Positions 46,864 through 60,580 are shown, counted from the first letter of the stretch. The stretch: 64,000 nt of DNA from Anoplopoma fimbria (GCF_027596085.1 NC_072460.1:6246012-6310011), one strand, 5' to 3'. The notes: a model not told the origin generated them from the sequence alone. Numbers and translations are program-made.

Positions 46864-47568
46864 GAGTGGCCCCTTTATCAGGTACACATGTCCAGTATAA
46901 CTAACATTAGAAATTCTACTGTTTTAAAGTTTATGATATTCATTACTTTGTTAACTATGTTGGGAATGTGTGAATACAAGTAGGCCTAAATATATATTTA
47001 CTGGGCTACGTACATATTTCCTGAGGTGTTTCTATTTCTTTTGTCCTCCATATTTGCAAACATGAGTTGGTCAGAATATTAGGAACACCTCTGAATATAA
47101 TAAAGACCATCGCTTACCATGCCATTCAGTGCTAAAATATATAGTTGAATCAACACCTCTATGGCAGTGTCAAAAAACAACTACTGAATATCATATAAGC
47201 AGAACAGATTGCATTACATTGTACCAGTCTACCCAATTAAGTCTACTCAATTCTATTTATTTTTTCCTCCATATTTGCAAACATGAGTTGGTCAGAATAT
47301 TAGGAACACCTCTGAATATAATAAATAATAAACAAATGCTCAACAAACCAGAATATGTTTTATATTTTAGATTCTTCAAATCAGTTGAATGAGAAGGTGT
47401 GTCCAAACTTTTGACTGGTACTGTATGGTGAAGCTGAAGTATAAAGTTGCATACAATGGAATATTGGACGTTATGAACAAATACCTCTCAGTTGCACTTA
47501 ATTATATATACTGAAAAAAACAAAACACATTCACACCTATTTGTCCTTTTCAGGCTTTATTTTGAAGG
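46864..47568 (+). repeat. Duplicated segment, second copy
   Basis: Carries the blocks of 44504-45153 but with the gaacacctctgaatataata block before the MITE half instead of after it. It ends exactly where the putative 5' exon begins (shared up to caggctttattttgaag). Confidence 0.7.
47330..47423 (+). mobile_element. Right half of the Tc1-type MITE, second partial copy
   Basis: Equivalent to 44750-44844 inside the second duplicated segment. Confidence 0.7.
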
Positions 47569-47919
47569 CGACCCAATGACGTTTCCTGTCCCACCCTTTG
47601 TGACTCCGTGCGTCTTGCCCCGGCTGCCCGCTGCCTCTCTCTTGTTGTTAGAGCCTCTCAGATGCGGAGACCTGCCCGACCCAGCAGCGGCCACAGAGAC
47701 CTGACACGCACACGCACACGCACACACACACGCACACACACACACTTACTTTGTGGAGTTTGTTTGCTACTTTTACGTGCGCTCGCGTTTTGGAGGGTGG
47801 AAAAACACAAACTGGACTCCATCAGGTACTTTGTGCTCGTTAAGTCAGCGTGGATGCGAGGCGGGGTTCCCCTGATCGCCATGGACGGCTGATTCACACG
47901 TCATCCCCGACCCAACAGG
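47565..47919 (+). other. Possible 5' non-coding first exon of a plus-strand gene
   Basis: A GC-rich island in AT-rich surroundings. It starts with ccaatgacgtttcc (CCAAT and a CRE half-site) and ends caacag|gtacgt, a good splice donor at 47920; a second donor candidate is catcag|gtactt (about 47825). Its only open frames are short: an ATG at 47881 is followed after two codons by TGA. This fits a 5' UTR exon whose coding part lies beyond a long intron, perhaps past the window end. No protein evidence supports it. Confidence 0.3.
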
Positions 47920-48197
47920 TACGTTCAATGCCATCATTGTTAAAATGGGAAATAAGAAATATGAACGAGAAGATTTCTTTTTTGGGTTAACGGGAAGCAC
48001 TGGTGGGCAAAAAATAAATAAAATAAATACTCTTAAGAGCATCAGTCTTACTAGTTGAAGTCCAGACCATAATATAGTCTTGCATGGTGTTACATTCATA
48101 AGTCACGTTGGCATCTGTCGTCCTAAAGTGTTTAATTAGTCTGAAAATGCAGAAAGTCTGAAAGCACTTGTTTCTTTTACAACCACACACCAGACAA

Positions 48198-48198
<1 letters not shown>

Positions 48199-48267
<69 letters not shown>
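48199..48267. repeat. CA microsatellite
   Basis: About 34 CA units; first of three long CA tracts within 320 bases. Frames reading poly Cys-Val here are by-products. Confidence 0.95.
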
Positions 48268-48269
<2 letters not shown>

Positions 48270-48298
48270 CTCCAATACAATAGCTTTGGACTATGGTG

Positions 48299-48300
<2 letters not shown>

Positions 48301-48362
<62 letters not shown>
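48301..48362. repeat. CA microsatellite
   Basis: About 31 CA units, 33 bases after the previous tract. Confidence 0.95.
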
Positions 48363-48366
<4 letters not shown>

Positions 48367-48447
48367 CACACTCTTTTGTCAGCTGATGTAGGAATGTGTG
48401 TTAGCCAAATGCCAAATGCCATGTTCACCTGCTAGCATTCTGCTGGA

Positions 48448-48449
<2 letters not shown>

Positions 48450-48511
<62 letters not shown>
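48450..48511. repeat. CA microsatellite
   Basis: About 31 CA units; third tract of the cluster. Confidence 0.95.
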
Positions 48512-48512
<1 letters not shown>

Positions 48513-48633
48513 CTGCCTGTTTATTGCTTCATTTAGAAAACACAGAGGATCCGCTTTGACAATGTTCATTGAACTTGCCACGAGTTCAGTGTCATTTTAG
48601 ATTTGTGATTAGTTTTCTGGATTTTCATGTCAC

Positions 48634-48701
48634 TGGGTGGTGATGATGGTGATGATGGTGGTGATGATGGGTGATGATGGTGATGATGGGTGATGATGGA
48701 G
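48634..48701. repeat. GATGGT-type microsatellite
   Basis: Irregular mixture of gatgat, ggtgat and gggtgat words. Confidence 0.85.
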
Positions 48702-50144
48702 TTGGGGTTCTTCAAGTCACTCGGTTTACATTCGTGAAGCATCACAGCCGGTTTAACCTCACCCATAGACTTTGCTGATGTGAAGTCTTAAAGCTCTTGC
48801 GTGTGTGTGGGGGGGTGCGTGTTGAATTTTTTATTTTTTTTTGGAAAAAGAGACAGCAGCTTAGAAATATATCAAAATCAGAGCTTCTCCAAATATCTAC
48901 TTTCCCTCCTATCGGGAAGCAGTCGGTGCTTAGGGGAAGGAGGTTTCTTGTAAAATACATTTTTGGAGAGTCAAGTGTTTTGATAGCACAGTTCATACAC
49001 AACCTTTTGTTAAGATTGCTGCGGTTGTGTAAAAGCTGCTGCTTTTTGCTCAGGGTCCGGGGCGTCCAGACGACTTTGAATGACTGGCCATCTGCTTGCT
49101 AAGGGGGTCTGTTCCAGAAGCACCATATCACGTTACCCCACACTTGACTATGGGGGGGGTTGTGGGGTGGTGGATGAGAGTGTGATGGCGTTACTGGAGA
49201 TGACGGTTTGTGGAGAAGTTCGATTGTTCACGGACAAACACAACTGAGGGCATGAATAAATAATATTGTTTGTTAACTGAAGTAAAATGGAACGTAAACG
49301 CAGCTGACTTTCTTTATAAACCCACAGCAGCCACGTCATGTTAACCATCCATACACTTCTTTATTTCTTTATTAAAATTCATCCATACACTGTCCAGGAT
49401 AACATTTTAAAAGCTCACGGCTGATGTAATAATCCTTCAGTATTTCATTTATAGTTACATGCTTTTTTTTTTGTAATTCTGTTCGCATTCCTTTTCAGGG
49501 TCATTATAACTGATTATTATAATAATAATAATAATAATAATAGTAATAATACCGTAAACCATGATGTATTTCTGAGATGGTTAGCGTACCTTGACAATCT
49601 CATATTGTTACAATTGAAGTAAGAGGAGACGGTTAAGCAGTTTAGCTGGAAAGCAACAAAGTTTGTTAACTAACGCTGCTTTGGAAGTTTACACAGAGAG
49701 GGGTATTTACTGAGTTATATAAAATTGCGTAGAAAACGTTCAAATCCCTTCCTTCCTGGAGCACTCTATTGAAATAAGTTTTGGACTTAACTGTGTAGCT
49801 CTTGACATTTTGTAGATGTGTGTTCTTTTTTTCCTCTCTCTACTTTTACCTGATGTCAAAGAAATTAAACAAAAGTGCTCAAAATAAGGTTAGCTATACA
49901 GATATTTGGCGATCCTGAGTACCAATCTGATGCCAATGCAAACAACCAATCCAGCTATTTGGGTCACTATCAGATCGATGCTACTCCAGTATGCAGTACA
50001 CAAACACACTCCCTTTCGTAGACATACACTGGCACACACATCATATTATCATAAGCTTCAGAAAATGTAATAATGTTTTGAGGATGAACAGAAGCTATTT
50101 AAAGATGAAAATTTATTTCAAAATGAGTACAATTTTGATTTACT
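48702..50144. other. Non-coding stretch
   Basis: No exon recognised. It holds an AAT microsatellite (about 49517-49548) and A/T-rich unique sequence. It may be intron of the putative plus-strand gene. Confidence 0.4.
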
Positions 50145-50790
50145 TAAACAGGCCCTATTATGCTATTTTCCGGGTTCATATTTTAATCTGAAGTTACAGT
50201 TACAACATGTCTACATGCGTTAATGCTCATAATCCGCCTTGTTTTTCTCTTCCTGGCTGTCCTGCAGCACCTCTTCTCACCCTCTCTCTGTAAAACGCTC
50301 CATTGTAGCATTTGCTCCTCCCTCCTGAAAGCAAAGTCTGCCCTGATTGGTCAGCTAGCCCGCTCTGTTGTGATTGGTCAACGTTTCACATTTCAAAAAA
50401 CTCTCCCTCCAGAGCATGACAAATTAACAACAGGTCACAACAGGATTCAATCTGGGTGAAAGACTGCTTTCATAACCACTATACCATGGTAGATGTGAGC
50501 TTCAGCTCCGTCTCTCTCTGTTTTGTTGTTTGAGGGCCAAACTGGCCTGAAGGAGTTTTACGTCACTTCCGTAACATTATGACCTCATAAAGTTACGGGA
50601 GTGAAGGAGAGAATTCAATGGAGCCGTTTCAGTCAGCTCAGGAGCAGTGTTTCTGAGGGGGAGGGTAACTCCTTTTAGGAGTGGACTTCAGGTTTTACAC
50701 TCTACGGACCTTTTACATGTACAAAAATATATATAACACACTAAAGAATAGGGAAAAAGTGGAAAAGCACAATAGGGCCACTTTAAACAA
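50145..50790. mobile_element. Non-autonomous DNA element of about 640 bp
   Basis: Ends are imperfect inverted repeats: ggccctattatgctattttcc-like on the left, and on the right ggaaaagcacaatagggcc. The interior has no transposase frame. The two ends of another copy flank Tc1 copy C at 30744-32318. Confidence 0.65.
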
Positions 50791-51792
50791 CTGATTGGAG
50801 GTTAAATTAAAGTAAATAACATTTAATTTGTCTTCATAAGCTCCATGTAATTTTCGAACGAACAGTATTATGTTGATGTCATATTTTTTTAACTGTCTGA
50901 TAACCATCTGCAGTCCGTTTCGGGGGGGCTCCACTTAACTGCCTCAAAATCAAAAACAATATTGCAGGACCCTTTGCCATCTCTGCACGCGGTGCTTTTG
51001 AAATCAAACTGTGCGGTGTGATTATTCTCATTATGGTGGCACGCAGGAAGTGGTTGGGGCTCACCATCCGGACCACAAACCTCTCACACACACACACACA
51101 CAGAGGGTGTATGGGTCGAAGGCCACTTCAGCTGCAGCTGGTCATTGAAAAGCCGCTTCTCTGCAGCTGGAAATGACTATTCTCCAGACCCGGTTGGGAA
51201 TCCTGAAACGGAATGCTGCTGGATACGTGTGCAGCAAGGACAGAGTGTAATGATTTATAGGCGTCAAGTGTCGTGCACACACCGTGGGTTAAATAGTTCT
51301 TCCTTTCAACAGCGTGAGAACTGGAAAATGAGCATTAAAAGGAGAGGAGTTTTTTTTGCTTTTGAAACGATACGCCGAGTGAACCCTTCCCAGCATGCTT
51401 TCTCATCTCTTCACCTCAGGTGTCACATGCTGAAGTAGGACGTCAGATATATTTTTGTCGTACAGGCATTTGACGTCTGCCGGGCGGTGCATTCAGAATG
51501 ATTGAGTTTACAATAAGCTCTTTAACTTGTCAATTACTAACTACGTTGGCGACTTGTTTTGACGAGACAGGTATGATTTCATTGCAAATATTAGCGTGAC
51601 CCCCGCGACCGGCAGGAAGGCATCTTGATTGACATGATGGAGTGTAAAGAGCCATGTTGATCTTAGTTGTGTACGTGTATGAGAGGGAGATAATTTGTAT
51701 GCCAGGTTTTGATGATGGAAGTATTTCGGGTGTTCCCCATATTGGTCACTGCGACAGCTGGTGGTCCCTTATGGTACATTCTTCTGTGTGTT

Positions 51793-51794
<2 letters not shown>

Positions 51795-51847
<53 letters not shown>
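51795..51847. repeat. TG microsatellite
   Basis: About 26 TG units followed by two copies of aatggggtgtggg. Confidence 0.95.
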
Positions 51848-51850
<3 letters not shown>

Positions 51851-51899
51851 GGGGTGTGGGTAATGGGGTGTGGGAGTGGAGATTCCGCAGAGAGCTCTT

Positions 51900-53960
51900 G
51901 CTGAGGCAGCACTGAAGCCACAGGCATCCCTGAGAAGATAAGAAAAAAGAAGGGCATTGTGCGGATCCCAAACCCATGTTTTCATCTCCTCTGTGTACAC
52001 CATTGTGACTTGAAACCACTTCTTTTTTTACAAACATAGCTGAAACTCTTCACTAATGGTTGCCCCTGGTTCAGGTCGGATTGGATCCCAGGTCTCAAAA
52101 AGCCCTCTAGGGAGATTGGCAGATAGGCAGCTAAGTAAATACTTCTTGTCGTTAGCAGCGAGCTTCTATCCACTGTACTTAAATGGAAATCCCCCTCCGT
52201 CCTCCCTCCATCAACATCAACAGAACCGGAGTAGAACAGACATCGAACGGTTTCCCGTGATCATTTGACAAGCCCTAAAGAGAATGGCGATGAAGTTAGT
52301 TGTTATGGTGACAACACATGTCGGTAAAGGACGCAGCTCCGGAGACAGCTGGCCAGTTAGCGAGGTGACTAACTTGTGCTCCTCCAGAGTGATGGGGAGT
52401 GAGGTGGAAGGACCGTTGAACCCGGAGAGAATTAGCAAGCTAGCTATGCCTCCCCATGTTCAGGCAGACTTGGTGTTTTGGGATGCTGATGATCTATGAT
52501 CTCCTGGAAAAAGGTTCTGAAATATACAGTATCTGATCATTTATTTTGGATACATTCAGTCATCAATTTCAAGTGGAAGATCCGTCATCGGCTTCTATGG
52601 TTGCAACAATTTACATTGCTTACCTTCAATTTCAGGGACACAAAACAGCATTTGAGTCCGGTACTGTCATGGTCCGTGTTTCCATCGACACAATCATTCT
52701 GATGCCATTGCTTATTTGTCGATTATTTGGTTCTAAACCAGAAGAAAAAGGGAGAGCCAGAGAAAGAAGGGATTTGTGAGCTGTGCAATGAACAAGTCAG
52801 AACAGAAGTCTGTCCTCAAATCTTAAATCTCACCATCCAGCAGAATACAACAAAACAATCAAATATAAACCTGACAGTCAACGGTGGCAAGACTTTACCA
52901 GAGAAGTAACTACAAATTTAATTGATCTGATTTATTGACCCCAGCATGCCCTTGTGTGAATAGCGCTTTCTGCCTATACATTGTGGCATACTTGTTGTCA
53001 CTTATGGGTATTGCAACATATTTCCTATGGTCAACATCATCAGGAGGGGACTTTCCATATTGCCCAACCCTAGTTGCATATAAAAAGTGTTCATAACATG
53101 AAGATTATTTAAAAAAGAAGCTACTTTGTAATTGTCAAAGAAACCCTTTACTGTAATAACGTCAGCATCGCTGTCTGGATGTTAAAAGAAAAGCTTCTAA
53201 TACCGCAGTATGGTGAAGATCAACCCTCGCAAATGTAATCCTTTTTGAAAATCTAATCCGTCATGCCATGTTAAACCCAGAGGGTGTGGCTTTTTTTTTT
53301 TTTTTATTGTTCTGAGCCCTGGGACAGTTGTGTTTGTGCCATGCCGCCAGCCCCAGTCCTCTAACCCAGCTCCCTGGAGAGCCTGCAGCCTAGAACCATT
53401 ACAAAACACTACACTCCGAGCTGCCCTCCTCACGCCTCCTCAGGCCCTGTTCGTGTAGATGTTCCTTGTGTGTAATCAAGGTGAGTCAACGCCACGCCTA
53501 AGATAACTGGAAGGAAAAACTTGATCTTGATTCTGTGGAAGCTGCAATGTTTAATTTGTGTTGTTTCGCAATGATGACTGGTTCAGGTTCCATGCGGATT
53601 TCACACTGATGCTGCTGTTGAACACGCTTAATGTTAATGAGTCCCGGTACACTTCTCCTTCACGAGCCCGTTTCAGCCAGACCATAATTCCAGATATGCA
53701 CAAGAAAACAAAAGCCCAAATAAAGAATCAAATGTTGGGATCAGCCGTCTTTTGTCAGAGCAGCAGCGGCTGATCCCGACATTTGATTCTCTATCAGACG
53801 TAAAGGGCTACATGAAGCTACCTGACTGTAACGGCACATTACCTCCCCGCTGAGTGGATGATGAAAAGCCATGTTGCTGCAACTTCCTGTACACACATTA
53901 ATCTATCATTGTTCAAAGTCAAAAAGAACATACTCTATGATGTTAGTTTTAATCCATACA
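51900..53960. other. Non-coding stretch
   Basis: Short open frames only (for example 52284-52499 plus strand, 71 aa, no recognised domain). Splice-site context and family similarity are lacking. A tgttgggatcagccg word and its reverse complement near 53730-53785 form an inverted repeat. I see no supported gene. Confidence 0.4.
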
Positions 53961-53963
53961 AAT

Positions 53964-54264
53964 ATTATATATATATGTATGTATATATATATGAATGTAT
54001 GTATATATGTGTATATGTATCTATATATGTATGTGTATATATGTATGTGTATATGTATGTATATGTATGTATATGTATATATATATATATGTATGTATAT
54101 GTATGTATGTGTATATATATATATATGTATATATATATGTATATGTATATATATATATGTGTATATGTATGTATATGTGTATGTGTATATATATATGTGT
54201 ATATGTATGTATATATATATGTATGTATATATGTATGTGTATATGTGTATATGTATATATATAT
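53964..54264. repeat. TATA/TATG microsatellite
   Basis: About 300 bases of alternating TA with interspersed TG. Long Tyr/Ile/Val/Met frames on both strands are by-products. Confidence 0.95.
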
Positions 54265-54980
54265 AGTGTTTCCCATATGTATATGTGTCTCTTTTTTTTT
54301 TTTTATATATGAAATATGTATGTGTGTATGTGTCTGTTTTATGAACCCACCGATGTATTGTACTTATATATATGAATGTATCCCTCTATATGTCTTTTAT
54401 ATTGTATATTTTATTGTGTGTGTGTCTGTTTTTTATTGTACTTATATATTCTCTATCCCTCTATTGTCTTTTTATTGTTATTGTCAATTTTTCCATTGTT
54501 TTAGCTTTGATATGTCATATTGATATTGATATGATTAAGTTTATTGTTACTATTATTAGTAGTATTTGATAAGATTTTGCTCAAGTTTCAGTTGTGAAGA
54601 AATAAAGGCTTCACTTGAGATTGTCTTTTACTGATGGTATGAAGAAATATATATATATATATATCTAACATCCCATGTGAAAAATGATAGACCATTTCAC
54701 CCTATTGCATTGCTTGGCAACAGCTTGGGTCCTTGTTTGCTTCCTGTAAGCTGATGGCACACGTCCACTGCAACAGGGACACGTTTAAAACATTTGCAGA
54801 TGTGAAATTGTGATCTAGTGTATCTCCGAGCTAATTTAAACATTCCATTAGCGTTTTGACCGACACATGCACGATTACAGATTCATTTCAAAACAAACGT
54901 AACAAACAGTTTCCTCTCCTTTTGTGATGGATTGTTGTAGCAGGGCGTTTGCTTTATCCAACATTAGCTTTATAGTAACG

Positions 54981-55060
54981 ATAACGCTGCTATAAAGCTA
55001 ATAACGTTATCAGGGACCCGATAACGCTGCTATAAAGCTAATAACGTTATCAGGGACCCG
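54981..55060 (+). repeat. Exact 40-bp tandem duplication
   Basis: ataacgctgctataaagcta followed by ataacgttatcagggacccg occurs twice head to tail with no mismatch. Just upstream, agctttatagtaacg forms a partial palindrome with it. Confidence 0.9.
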
Positions 55061-58000
55061 ATACTGCTGGCTACATTGATCCATCACCAAACAGAGAGGA
55101 GACGGAAGTTCCAATTATGCTAGTTCCACTTCTGTCTACTGCTGCCCAGACTGTTGGACAGTTACATATGTGGGGCCCAGTTGCCTTTTGCCAGAAACAT
55201 AAACCCTCTTCCCCCTAAGCTGTTGCCCCCTGGCCCCCAGCCAAAGGCCCCCTGGACAGTTGCCTTCTGACCGGGTGGAGCTATGATAGGGATCCGACTT
55301 ACTCACAGGTGGAGCATTCCCTTTCCTGAAGAAATGCTCCGCATTTGTCGGGTTTTTTTATGCAGCTCTGTTGGTGCAGACAGCTGTGACCAGTGCCCCG
55401 AAATGTAATCCTGAAAGTGACCCCCCACCCCCCCCACTGACGTTTGATTTGTCTCATTGTTAGTTTTCAATACAGGGGCTGTATTAATTACCTCCGCTAA
55501 CAAGCACTGCGAATCACCAGTGGTCAATGAACGGTCAATATCATTTGCACACTTGTCGAGATAACATTCTGGGAATAGATTGATCAAACGGACCCGACTC
55601 GACTTCTTTGCCGAGCCGTCAATCAAGCTAATGGATTTAGGATTTACTTGTTTGGACACACAGAAAGCAGGTCCAGAGGCGATTGCTAAATCAGCTTTTC
55701 TTCGCTCATTTTCTACAGGGGCTCATCCTCAGGTTTATCAGCAGTGGAGGGGGGGGGGGGTTCAGAATGTCAGATTAGATCCTGATCGAAAGTCTAAGGG
55801 TTTAAATCCCCTTAGGCTACTCAAGAGAAGGGGATCTTTTTCCTGCAGGCCCACATCTGTTTGAATACTCTTGATTAGCCCATTGATTATCTGCAAACCA
55901 TGCTCTCTGCATTTACTTTGACCGTGTTAAACAGTCACTGATATTAATGGAGTTCTGTGACCAATGGATATTTGGATTTCATTGTAAGATGTCATTTTGT
56001 TTTACAATTTCACCATACCGCTGTGAATTACCCAACTTTCTTCTTGCGCTGCATATTTGCTGACGATGCGACCTCAAAGATATTAGTCGAAGCTCTAAGA
56101 ATTCCAGTGCTGGACATCGCTTTCATACCATCGCCTGACATATTGAATTGATCCATTCTGCTTCGTTGTAACTCCTTTAGGGTTTCTAGTGTTTTTAAGA
56201 GGATTCTCGCAGTGTTTACACTGTGGAATCAGCTCACTCTGTACTTTGGATTTTATGTGGCGATGTTAGTGGATGTAGAATCCTCTTAAGTCTCCCACTG
56301 ATTAATGAAAAGCTGAAGGAAAGTAATAAGGTTGAAGATTAAACCACAATACCTCCAAGGCCACCCAATACGAAGTCCACTCACTGTCCAGGGCAGATAA
56401 AGCCGGCCACTGGTCCTTTTGAAATCATCACAAGCAAACCCATATGTAAGAACCTTTTGTTTTGTCAAAATCATTACATTGGGATACTGTTATCTACATT
56501 TGTCCACTGTCACAATGTAGGCTGCAAGCATCAACATAAAACGGTTACCAAATATCAAACATGGAAGGTTTTATCACCCATCAACAGAGTACTAGTGTTG
56601 CACGGTATACTGATAGTATAAAGGTATCGCAATACCACGTCGTTAAAGACAATACAGTGCCCTGTTTTTAATACCTGTAAAAATAAATAATAAACACATA
56701 TTTAAATAAGAGCCATAGTCTAGTTCCTATGAGGTGTGTATGTGCGGAGTTCTGCTAAAGAGTAATCTGGGGGTCTCGTGGGTGACGGCGGTTATACATT
56801 TGCAGACGTCAAAAAACAACAACTGCAGGTCCCAGGATTTAGCTAGCTTGAAACCATTATGATGGAGCCAACAAATGACGCAGGTGATGAACCACTCGCC
56901 CGGCTGCACAGTCCCGCTCAGAGCTGCTGTCTGAAAAAGGGAAATGACAATGAGCCTCTAATCAGGACAAAACTACATAGACAATTTAAATTCTGCATCT
57001 TTTCTGAACAATCCAAACATCTGCTGTAATTTCGTGTGAACACATAATCGACCGAGGAGCGTTTGATGAATTATTATTTTACAGAGATTCTGAGGAACAT
57101 GAAATGAAGTGACATTCAGACAGATATTCGTGCATGGTACCATATCAAAGTCACAAGTTTGACAGCACTACAGAGTCCCAAAGAATATAAAACTGATATT
57201 GCTCCAATGCACTGATATCCTTTGCCCCTGCAAGCGAATCCACCAAAACGCACAATTCCTTTGAAATTGGTTGGTTGATATGCAAATCTTTGCCATCTCA
57301 AATGCTAAAATGTGACTAGGCCTTTGACATAGTTTGGGATAAGATTAGTGGTTTTGCTAGAATATGTAATATGTAATATTCGTCACTACAGGATTGGTTG
57401 GCAGATATTGACTTCTGTGACTATTCACTTCTTGTCTATTGACAGCCATACTCAGCGTTTCAATTCTCTAACGATCACTGCACAAACCCTGCAGTGTAGG
57501 ACTCAAACCATGAAGGCATACTGTTTATTCCATCAGTGCCCTCCTTTCCTCAATAGAGTCAATTGAAAGTAATTGGCCCTATTTCTGCTTGTTGTTATGA
57601 ATAGAAACATCTGCACCATACATGCATATGTTTGCAAATGCCATTATATTTATATATATATATATATATATAAGTTCGTGGATTTCATGATCTGAAAAGT
57701 TCTTGAATTGAGTACTGTAGAATAACCATCCAAAATGCTGTAAATGGAATAGTCCACTCTGTCTTGCTGATTGCTGGGTGCTATAAATGTCAGCATTCCA
57801 CTCGCTGTTAAACAGCTGCCCAACGGGAAAACGCCGATCTCATTCCATGCGAGATTAATCCGGAAAGGTTTGGTATTGAACCTGAAAAGTGGCTTTAAAT
57901 TACCCTGCTTTCTGGCTCACGGGAACTGACAGACGGGTGCTTTTTCTGCCAGGCTAATCCGAAGCTTTTTGCGAGTGGCTGCTTCACTCACTTGTTTTAT

Positions 58001-59859
58001 TAGAATAGAAAAGGAGAGGGATACTGTGACGCACTCAACGGTATCATTTAGTAAATGATCTTGGAAGCGTAGCAGAGGAAAAACCACGGTTCTGTGTGTG
58101 TTCACTCCAAATGTGGCAGCTGCGGCGGAAAGAGGAGGAAATCATTTGGATGGTTTTTTTTTGACCACGGCAGTTGAAAAGTCTGCCTCATATTCTGTGA
58201 TCCAGTTGGCAGCGAGCCACAATGAAAAACATGCGTGCTTATTAACGTAAAGCCAGTATTGTTTACATGAGTAACCTAGAACCCCCTGTGGAAATTGTTT
58301 TTCCATGCTGGATTTGTTCATGTCTTCAGTAGGCCCGTACTGTAGTACACCAACAAGCCTTTTAGGCTTAAAACTGTTTCTGGAATGGATCAGTGACGTT
58401 TGACAATCACATTTTTTGGGGATAAACCTAACAACAACAAAAAGGGTGGCTCACTCCACAAGTACAAAGTATCCATACAGTTAACAGAAACAAATGTAAA
58501 GGAGCTACGTATTCAAGAAACCGCTGCGCAAACACATCCAAACGTGTGTGGCTACTTATCTACGTGTATATTATAGCACGGATGAATAGCATTTTTAAAA
58601 AATATATATATTTCTTTATCACAGGGCAGTCATCAGTGATTCAACAATGGTTTTTCATTAATTACACCCCTTTTTACGCCCAATTGGCTCTGGTTTTCTG
58701 ATCCGGTTTCGTTCAGTTTGTAAAAATATATATATGGATATTCACTGAATTGTAATTAATTATAAAATAATAAATCGTGCCTCAGCAAGCAGCTCTGTAA
58801 ACAACAACAGTGCCATTTTTTTTAAATGTCATTGTTAATCAGCGTGGCATATCAACGTGGTTAACATTATGGTTGAATTACGACATCATTTCAAAAATTG
58901 TATTTCCAACAGAACTGGAATTATTCCCTCCACTGCATAGCAACATTCTAATTTTATGTTTAGAAGACTTGATTAGATGGCTGCCATCCTTATGAAAACA
59001 TCCACATCTGAATCATTAAACTAACCAACCTTCTTAATTTTGTTAATCAGCAATAAACGAAGCAACAAGTACTAGCCAATCAGAGGCAGAGTGGGGCGGG
59101 TCTTCGTAAAAAAAAAATCTATCAAACTACCATAAATATCGGCTGGGAAAGAGTTCATTTAAACCAAACAGAGCACAGTGTGTGTGGGTGTGGGAGGGGG
59201 TATCGGTTTTCACAGTGGTTGCGGCACAGATGACCACACAGTAAAGAGAACAGGAGGAAATGACACAAACACAGTGACCAGATCATTCATTGTCCTCCCG
59301 AGTGTGCGTGTGACAGCTTCACATGTCTGTCATCATCGGGTTCCACATTAGTTCAATGCAGTTCTGTGTAATTCCACCGCTGCGGCAGAATAACAAAGAT
59401 GGTTTCCCCCGTACGAAGGAAATGCAACCGATTTCAGGAACCATCTGGAAGGCAATTGGAAACCCAAAGTGAAACCCTTTTGTCAGATTATTTTCACTTC
59501 TTTTTCCTGAGTTTCAGATTCAGTAGTAGACTACAACCATATTCCCTGTAAAGATATTTCACATGTCACAGTTTTAAACAATAATGGTAAATTAGATTAT
59601 CGTATTTTTACCCCAAATCTCTTTTGTGGCCCCTCGCCCGCACATTACCGCTTTCCGTTGGCGTGGATCTGCTGTGCCCTCGCTCCCAGTGGGGAAGGAC
59701 AGACGGACCCCCCCCCTTCACAGCACCACTTTCAACCCGGTGCGGGCCGACCAGTGTGTAGTCTGCGCCGTCGTCAGCAACCCACCCGACCCGTCTCCAA
59801 ACAGGAATGGTTCTTTGTGGGTGTAACTTCTTTGTAGTGTCATCACCAGTTATGTCCAT
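55061..59859. other. Long non-coding stretch
   Basis: No exon recognised. It contains a TA tract (about 57650-57672), a G run (55749-55761) and mostly unique sequence. Parts around 57780-58250 have balanced composition without repeats and could be conserved regulatory DNA, but this cannot be tested from one sequence. Confidence 0.4.
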
Positions 59860-60070
59860 CGATCCACTATCTTTAACCGCTTATCCAGGTCAGGGTCGCA
59901 GGGGGCTGGAGCCAATACCCTGTGAAGGCAGGGAACACCGGAGAACCCGGAGAGAACCCACGCCGCCATGGGGAGAACATGCACACTCCACACAGAAGGC
60001 CCATCTAGCCTGGGAATCGAACCCAGGCCCCTGTGCTGTTAGGCAGGGTGCAGGTGCCGTCTTTTTTCCA
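59860..60070. repeat. Abundant fish interspersed repeat
   Basis: ccgcttatccaggtcagggt, cgcagggggctggagcc, ggggagaacatgcacactcc and gggaatcgaacccaggcccc. This series of phrases is very common in teleost DNA. The strand and class are not assigned. Confidence 0.7.
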
Positions 60071-60340
60071 TCCACCATTTATGTGTTAATGGTTTAAATG
60101 GTTTACAATAGAACGAAATTCTTCATGGATCTAGCTTCTTAATTTGCTCTCCAAAATGCAACAGATTTATGCATTTGAATTTTTTTTAAATACAAATTTT
60201 CTCCAAATATGCATAATGTCATAAAGCCAAAGTCAGTGAGTCAGTTAGTCTTGTTAAATAAGACTGATCTCAATAATGACCAAAAAAAAAGATACCACGC
60301 TCATGTCTGTCTGGTGAATACAAAGATGCAGCCGCTTGGA

Positions 60341-60580
60341 TTAGCTTAGCTTAGTTTACCTTAGCTTAGTTTACCTTAGCTTAGTTTACCTTAGCTTAGT
60401 TTACCTTAGCGTAGTTTACCTTAGCTTAGTTTACCTTAGCTTAGTTTACCTTAGCTTAGTTTACCTTAGCTTAGTTTACCTTAGCTTAGTTTACCTTAGC
60501 GTAGTTTACCTTAGCTTAGTTTACCTTAGCTTAGTTTACCTTAGCTTAGTTTACCTTAGCTTAGTTTAGCTTAGCTTAGC
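60341..60580 (+). repeat. 15-bp satellite with a six-unit higher-order period
   Basis: About 16 units of TTAGCTTAGTTTACC. A gcgtag variant occurs at 60406-60420 and again at 60496-60510, exactly 90 bases apart, suggesting copying in blocks of six units. Confidence 0.95.

Noticed and set aside
48136..48369. Cys-Val repeat frames at the CA cluster
   Set aside because: Microsatellite by-products; no splice or start context.
52284..52499. 71-aa frame as an exon
   Set aside because: No recognised domain, no matching splice sites, no supporting neighbours.
53858..54523. 221-aa Tyr/Ile/Val/Cys frame resembling a membrane protein
   Set aside because: It is the translation of a TA/TG microsatellite.
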